From Azonexus sp. (GTDB lineage: Bacteria > Pseudomonadota > Gammaproteobacteria > Burkholderiales > Rhodocyclaceae), in contig NZ_JAVBXX010000007.1 in the NCBI RefSeq assembly GCF_030824335.1, positions 186,001 to 250,000 of the forward strand: 64,000 nt of DNA, in the 5' to 3' direction. Positions 60,638-64,000 of this stretch are shown in pieces. The notes beneath the pieces were generated by a model. The model ran no database searches. It saw only the letters and a list, made by a program, of their open reading frames with translations, and was not told where the DNA came from. Positions within the stretch are counted from its first letter, which is position 1, and every line of letters begins with the position of its first letter. The position numbers were made by a program, and so were the translations under genes.

Positions 60638-63208
60638 TTAGGTTGTTGGTGTCGCAGATCCGGTTGGTGGAATGGCTGTAGCTAGGGCGGTGTGGGGCAA
60701 TTCGACTGCCTGCCGGATGTTCTCGCACATCGTTGCGGTCAAGGCGGTCAGTTCCTCAAGCAGCGCATCGGCAGGCTGGCCTGCTTCAATCGTCGTTTCG
60801 AGGTTGGCCGAAACCTGATGCAGGCGGCTCATGCCCAGCAGACCGCAGCGCCCCTTGATCATGTGGGCCGTCATGCTGGCCGTTTCCCGATCTTCGTCAG
60901 TCAGCGACTGGCGAATTTTTTCCACGGCAGCCGGACCTTCGGTCAGGAAATTGCGTAGCCAGTAAACGAAACGGTCCGCATCGTTGCGCATCAGACTGCG
61001 TACTTGAACCAGATCAATCCCCTCAACTTCCGGGAAATGGCCTGTTGTTTCGGTGGCGTCCGGGGTTTCCGGACTGCTGGATATGACAACCTGTTTCTCT
61101 GCCCCAATCCAGCGAGCGAGCACGCGGTAGAAAGTCGGTTCATCGAATGGCTTGCCAAGATGGTCGTTCATGCCGGCCTGCAATGTTCTCTCCCGTTCGT
61201 GCACCATGGTATGTGCGGTCATTGCGATGATCGGCAAATCCTGGAAGTGCGGTTTCTTGCGAATTTCATGCGTAGCGGTATGCCCGTCCATGACTGGCAT
61301 CTGAATGTCCATCATCACGAGATCATAGTTTTTTTTGCCGTTGAACAGCATGTTCAGCGCTTGTTCGCCGTTGCGTGCCAGGTCGACCGCAATACCCACG
61401 TTTTTCAACAGAATCTCGACCAGCTCACGATTCATTGCCTGATCGTCGACCACCAGAACGCAGGTGTCGCGGTAGCGAATGTTCAGCGGGGTATCCGCTT
61501 CCTCATCCTGGTGCTGCAATTGTTCGCTATCGCCTTTGGTCAGCCACAGCCGGACGTCGAAACGCGATCCAATGCCGGGCTTGCTGCTGACTTCGATATC
61601 GCCATCCATCAGTGCGGCCAAGCGGGCACAGATGGCAAGGCCCAGCCCGGTGCCGCCAAAGCGTCGGGTGACCGAGGCATCGGCCTGCGAGAAAGGTTTG
61701 AAGAGCAGGGGAATCGACTCCTGATCGATACCGATGCCGCTATCTTCGACCGATATATCGATGCAGGCGCGCGCTTCGCGCATGGCGACGAGATTGATCC
61801 GGGTCCGGATATGGCCACGTGAGGTGAATTTAATGGCGTTGCTTAGCAGATTGAGCAGAATCTGCTCAATGCGCAGCGCATCGCCGATCAATACGTCGGG
61901 GACTTCCTCGGCGATACTTTCCTCAAGGATCAGGCCTTTTTCGCTGATCCGGTAGCTGATGACTGTATTGACGCGGCTAAGCAGGCGACGAATGCTGAAT
62001 GGTTTTGCGTCGAAAGTGATGGCGCCGGCAACGATTTTCGACAGGTCGAGCAGATCGTCGATGATGTTGCCCAGCGTTTTCCCGGCCTCGATGACGCTAT
62101 CCAGGTACTCGCCTTGCGTAGTCTGGTTGCACAACGGGCGGGCCAGCCGGGAAAATCCGATGACCGCCGCCAGTGGCGTACGCAGTTCATGCGTGATATT
62201 GGCCAGAAATTCGTCCTTGGTCCGCTCGGCCACGCGTGCTGCTTCAAGAGCCCGGCTCAGTTCGGCAGTCCGCGCCGCAACCTCTTCTTCGAGATGGGCG
62301 CGATGCTTGGCCAGTTCGTTCTCGATCTGCAATTTGGCCGTCACGTTTTCCTTGGTCGTGATGAAATGCGTGATGGTTTGTTCGGCATTGACGATGGGGG
62401 CAATCGAAGTGTCTTCCCAGATCAGTTTGCCGTCTTTCGTCCGGTTGCACAGCAAACCACGCCAGCTTTTGCCGGCCGCCAGGGTGCGCCAGAGATCCTC
62501 GTAAGTTTCCTCGGTCGTCAAGCCGGACTTCAGGAAACCCGGCCGCTGGCCGATGATTTCCTGTTTGTCGTAACCGGTCAATTGCGTGAAGCGCGGGTTG
62601 ACGTATTCGATGACGCCTTCACGGTTGGTGATGAACATCGAGGTCGGGCTTTGTTCGAATGCCTGCAACAGTTGCGCCGATTGATGTTCGGCTTGCTTGG
62701 CTTTTTCTTCGGCTGCCTTGGATTGGCTGATGTCGACGTGCGTGATGACTGCGCCATCGGGTAGGGCGTTTTTGCCGGGGAGCGGCCTGGCCGTCATCGT
62801 AAACCAGCGTTTTTGCCCTGCCGAATCGCAGGTGTATTCCATGCTGAACACTGGCAATCGACCATCGAGTACCGCCTGGATGCCCAGTCGCGCCCGGCTG
62901 GCATCGTCGTCGTCCAGCCTGTCGGTCTGGCCAGTCGAAAAGTAGTTGGCCCCGGTCAGCGTGTTTGGCGTCGCCACATCCGGGAACTTGGCATTTTCCA
63001 GGGAAAAGCGGCGCCAGGGCTCGTTGACCGCAAGAATGACGCCTTGGCGGTCGATCACTGCGACTTCCGCTGCAACCAAGTCGAGAATGCTGCGCAGCAG
63101 CGATGCGTTATCGGCGCGCTTCGGTGCGCTGCTGAGCAGGTGCTGCAACGCCTGCGCTCCGGGCAGATAACGAAATATGCGAGCGACAAACGAGGTAGAT
63201 CCCTGCAT
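60638..63208 (-). CDS. PAS-PAS hybrid histidine kinase with REC and HPt
   Basis: An 856-residue kinase. Two PAS/PAC domains lie at about 40-165 and 180-295, then a coiled coil, HisKA with His340 in ITHELRTPLAAVIGFS, HATPase with GTGLGLAICARLAALMDG, REC (VLVVDDQAMNRELVEILL, YDLVMMDIQMPVMDG) and HPt (MTAHMIKGRCGLLGM). No membrane helix is seen, so it senses in the cytosol, perhaps redox or a small molecule. It is BarA/TorS-like in layout without transmembrane segments, and is co-transcribed with the response regulator that follows. Confidence 0.88.
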   Translation of the reverse strand: MQGSTSFVARIFRYLPGAQALQHLLSSAPKRADNASLLRSILDLVAAEVAVIDRQGVILAVNEPWRRFSLENAKFPDVATPNTLTGANYFSTGQTDRLDDDDASRARLGIQAVLDGRLPVFSMEYTCDSAGQKRWFTMTARPLPGKNALPDGAVITHVDISQSKAAEEKAKQAEHQSAQLLQAFEQSPTSMFITNREGVIEYVNPRFTQLTGYDKQEIIGQRPGFLKSGLTTEETYEDLWRTLAAGKSWRGLLCNRTKDGKLIWEDTSIAPIVNAEQTITHFITTKENVTAKLQIENELAKHRAHLEEEVAARTAELSRALEAARVAERTKDEFLANITHELRTPLAAVIGFSRLARPLCNQTTQGEYLDSVIEAGKTLGNIIDDLLDLSKIVAGAITFDAKPFSIRRLLSRVNTVISYRISEKGLILEESIAEEVPDVLIGDALRIEQILLNLLSNAIKFTSRGHIRTRINLVAMREARACIDISVEDSGIGIDQESIPLLFKPFSQADASVTRRFGGTGLGLAICARLAALMDGDIEVSSKPGIGSRFDVRLWLTKGDSEQLQHQDEEADTPLNIRYRDTCVLVVDDQAMNRELVEILLKNVGIAVDLARNGEQALNMLFNGKKNYDLVMMDIQMPVMDGHTATHEIRKKPHFQDLPIIAMTAHTMVHERERTLQAGMNDHLGKPFDEPTFYRVLARWIGAEKQVVISSSPETPDATETTGHFPEVEGIDLVQVRSLMRNDADRFVYWLRNFLTEGPAAVEKIRQSLTDEDRETASMTAHMIKGRCGLLGMSRLHQVSANLETTIEAGQPADALLEELTALTATMCENIRQAVELPHTALATAIPPTGSATPTT

Positions 63209-63374
63209 GTTGTTCCCTGTTGTTTTATCGCTTGGCGATGCCTTGTGAGGGCAACAGTATACGGTGTTTGGCTAGTCAATTGGTCGAGCGGCTTGGGCGC
63301 ATAGACCTTACCCGGGAAGGCGCTATTGCGCCAGTTTGGTGCATCTCTTATCTTGCCATCGGGTAAAATGCCGC

Positions 63375-64000
63375 ATGCTCAATCACGTACCACAGGCTGC
63401 ACCGCGGCCACTCTTCTCCTATCGCAAGTTCTGGGCGCACCGTTTCGGTCCGGCACCTTTCCTGCCCATGTCGCGCGCCGAAATGGACCAATTGGGCTGG
63501 GACTCCTGCGACATCATCATGGTCACCGGCGATGCCTACATCGACCATCCCAGCTTCGGCATGGCACTGGTCGGGCGGCTCCTCGAAGCCCAGGGTTTCC
63601 GCGTCGGCATCCTGTGCCAGCCGGACTGGAATTCTGCGGTCGACTTCCGCCAGCTGGGCAAACCCAATCTGTATTTCGGCGTCACCGCCGGCAACATGGA
63701 TTCGATGGTCAATCGCTACACCTCGGACCGCAAGACCCGCTCCGACGACGCCTACACGCCCAACGCCGAACCCAACAAGCGGCCGGATCGCGCCGTCACC
63801 GTCTATGCCCAGCGCTGCCGCGAAGCCTATCCCGGAACGGCAGTGATCATTGGTTCCATCGAAGCCAGCCTGCGCCGCATCGCGCATTACGATTACTGGT
63901 CGGACAAGGTCCGCCGCTCGGTGCTGCCGGATTCCAAGGCCGATCTGCTGATTTTCGGCAATGCCGAACGCGCGCTGGTCGAACTGACGCACCGCCTGGC
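63375..64000 (+). CDS. ygiQ: YgiQ family radical SAM protein, N-terminal part (3' truncated)
   Basis: The frame from ATG 63375 stays open to the window end (208 codons). It reads [30 protein letters not shown] and [16 protein letters not shown], the N-terminal signature of UPF0313/YgiQ, whose members are about 700 residues with a later CxxxCxxC cluster outside this window. An open frame on the other strand (63348-63992) is the antisense shadow. A small hairpin (63319-63332) and TAAAAT at 63364-63369 lie upstream. Function not established. Confidence 0.88.
   Translation, partial: MLNHVPQAAPRPLFSYRKFWAHRFGPAPFLPMSRAEMDQLGWDSCDIIMVTGDAYIDHPSFGMALVGRLLEAQGFRVGILCQPDWNSAVDFRQLGKPNLYFGVTAGNMDSMVNRYTSDRKTRSDDAYTPNAEPNKRPDRAVTVYAQRCREAYPGTAVIIGSIEASLRRIAHYDYWSDKVRRSVLPDSKADLLIFGNAERALVELTHRL

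Noticed and set aside
63348..63992. 214-codon minus-strand frame
   Set aside because: Antisense to the YgiQ N-terminus, which reads as protein to the window end.

Overview
The window looks like chromosomal DNA of a betaproteobacterium of the Rhodocyclales, probably a Dechloromonas-like genus. This is inferred from gene content and order: a maf-yceD-rpmF-plsX-fabH-fabD-fabG-acpP-fabF block, then nadB, an rpoE-mucD unit, lepA-lepB-rnc-era-recO-pdxJ-acpS-nagZ, and an EF-P with Arg32 next to its rhamnosyltransferase EarP. Genes are dense, many stops and starts overlap by 4 nt, and no insertion sequence, prophage or CRISPR array was seen. The first gene (sppA) and last gene (ygiQ) are cut by the window edges.

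Layout: 1-7.8 kb holds sppA, a tetrapyrrole-methylase-type methyltransferase, maf and the fatty-acid synthesis cluster. 7.8-12.7 kb holds ygfX, nadB, and an rpoE-rseC-mucD envelope-stress unit that has no rseA or rseB. 12.7-21.7 kb is a translation/maturation run from lepA to nagZ, with a trypsin-like protease and arfB on the other strand. 21.7-31 kb is mixed: a LysR/azoreductase/pirin quinone-stress set, a decayed toxin remnant, an rRNA-methyltransferase-like gene with an ABC-F gene, argC, and efp/earP. 31-34.5 kb has uvrC, pgsA and a four-tRNA cluster (Gly-Cys-Gly-Leu) behind a near-consensus promoter.

34.5-44.3 kb, minus strand, is one chemosensory operon: receptor, CheB, CheR with TPRs, CheA-REC hybrid, lone REC, an HPt-REC-REC-GGDEF diguanylate cyclase and two CheW-type proteins. 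Its parts match the Wsp pathway that controls c-di-GMP, in a different order and with an enlarged output protein. An LplT-type transporter precedes it.

45.7-52.9 kb is the least familiar region: a divergent MarR regulator and six plus-strand genes, mostly overlapping. They encode two short CPA2-type antiporters, a class-I-amidotransferase-fold gamma-glutamyl hydrolase, a DapB-like reductase, a YbdK-type carboxylate-amine ligase and a beta-lactamase-fold protein that seems to have lost its catalytic Ser and Lys. I do not recognise this set as a described system. One inference is that it makes and breaks a gamma-glutamyl compound linked to ion exchange.

52.9-64 kb holds a LysR gene overlapping alr, a lone cyclic-nucleotide-binding protein, radA, an FtsX-type permease without its ATPase, a response regulator with an unrecognised C-terminal domain, a large hybrid kinase and the start of ygiQ. 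Across the whole window the 10-mer TGCGGTCRAC occurs 17 times by my count, far above chance, in genes and in intergenic gaps.
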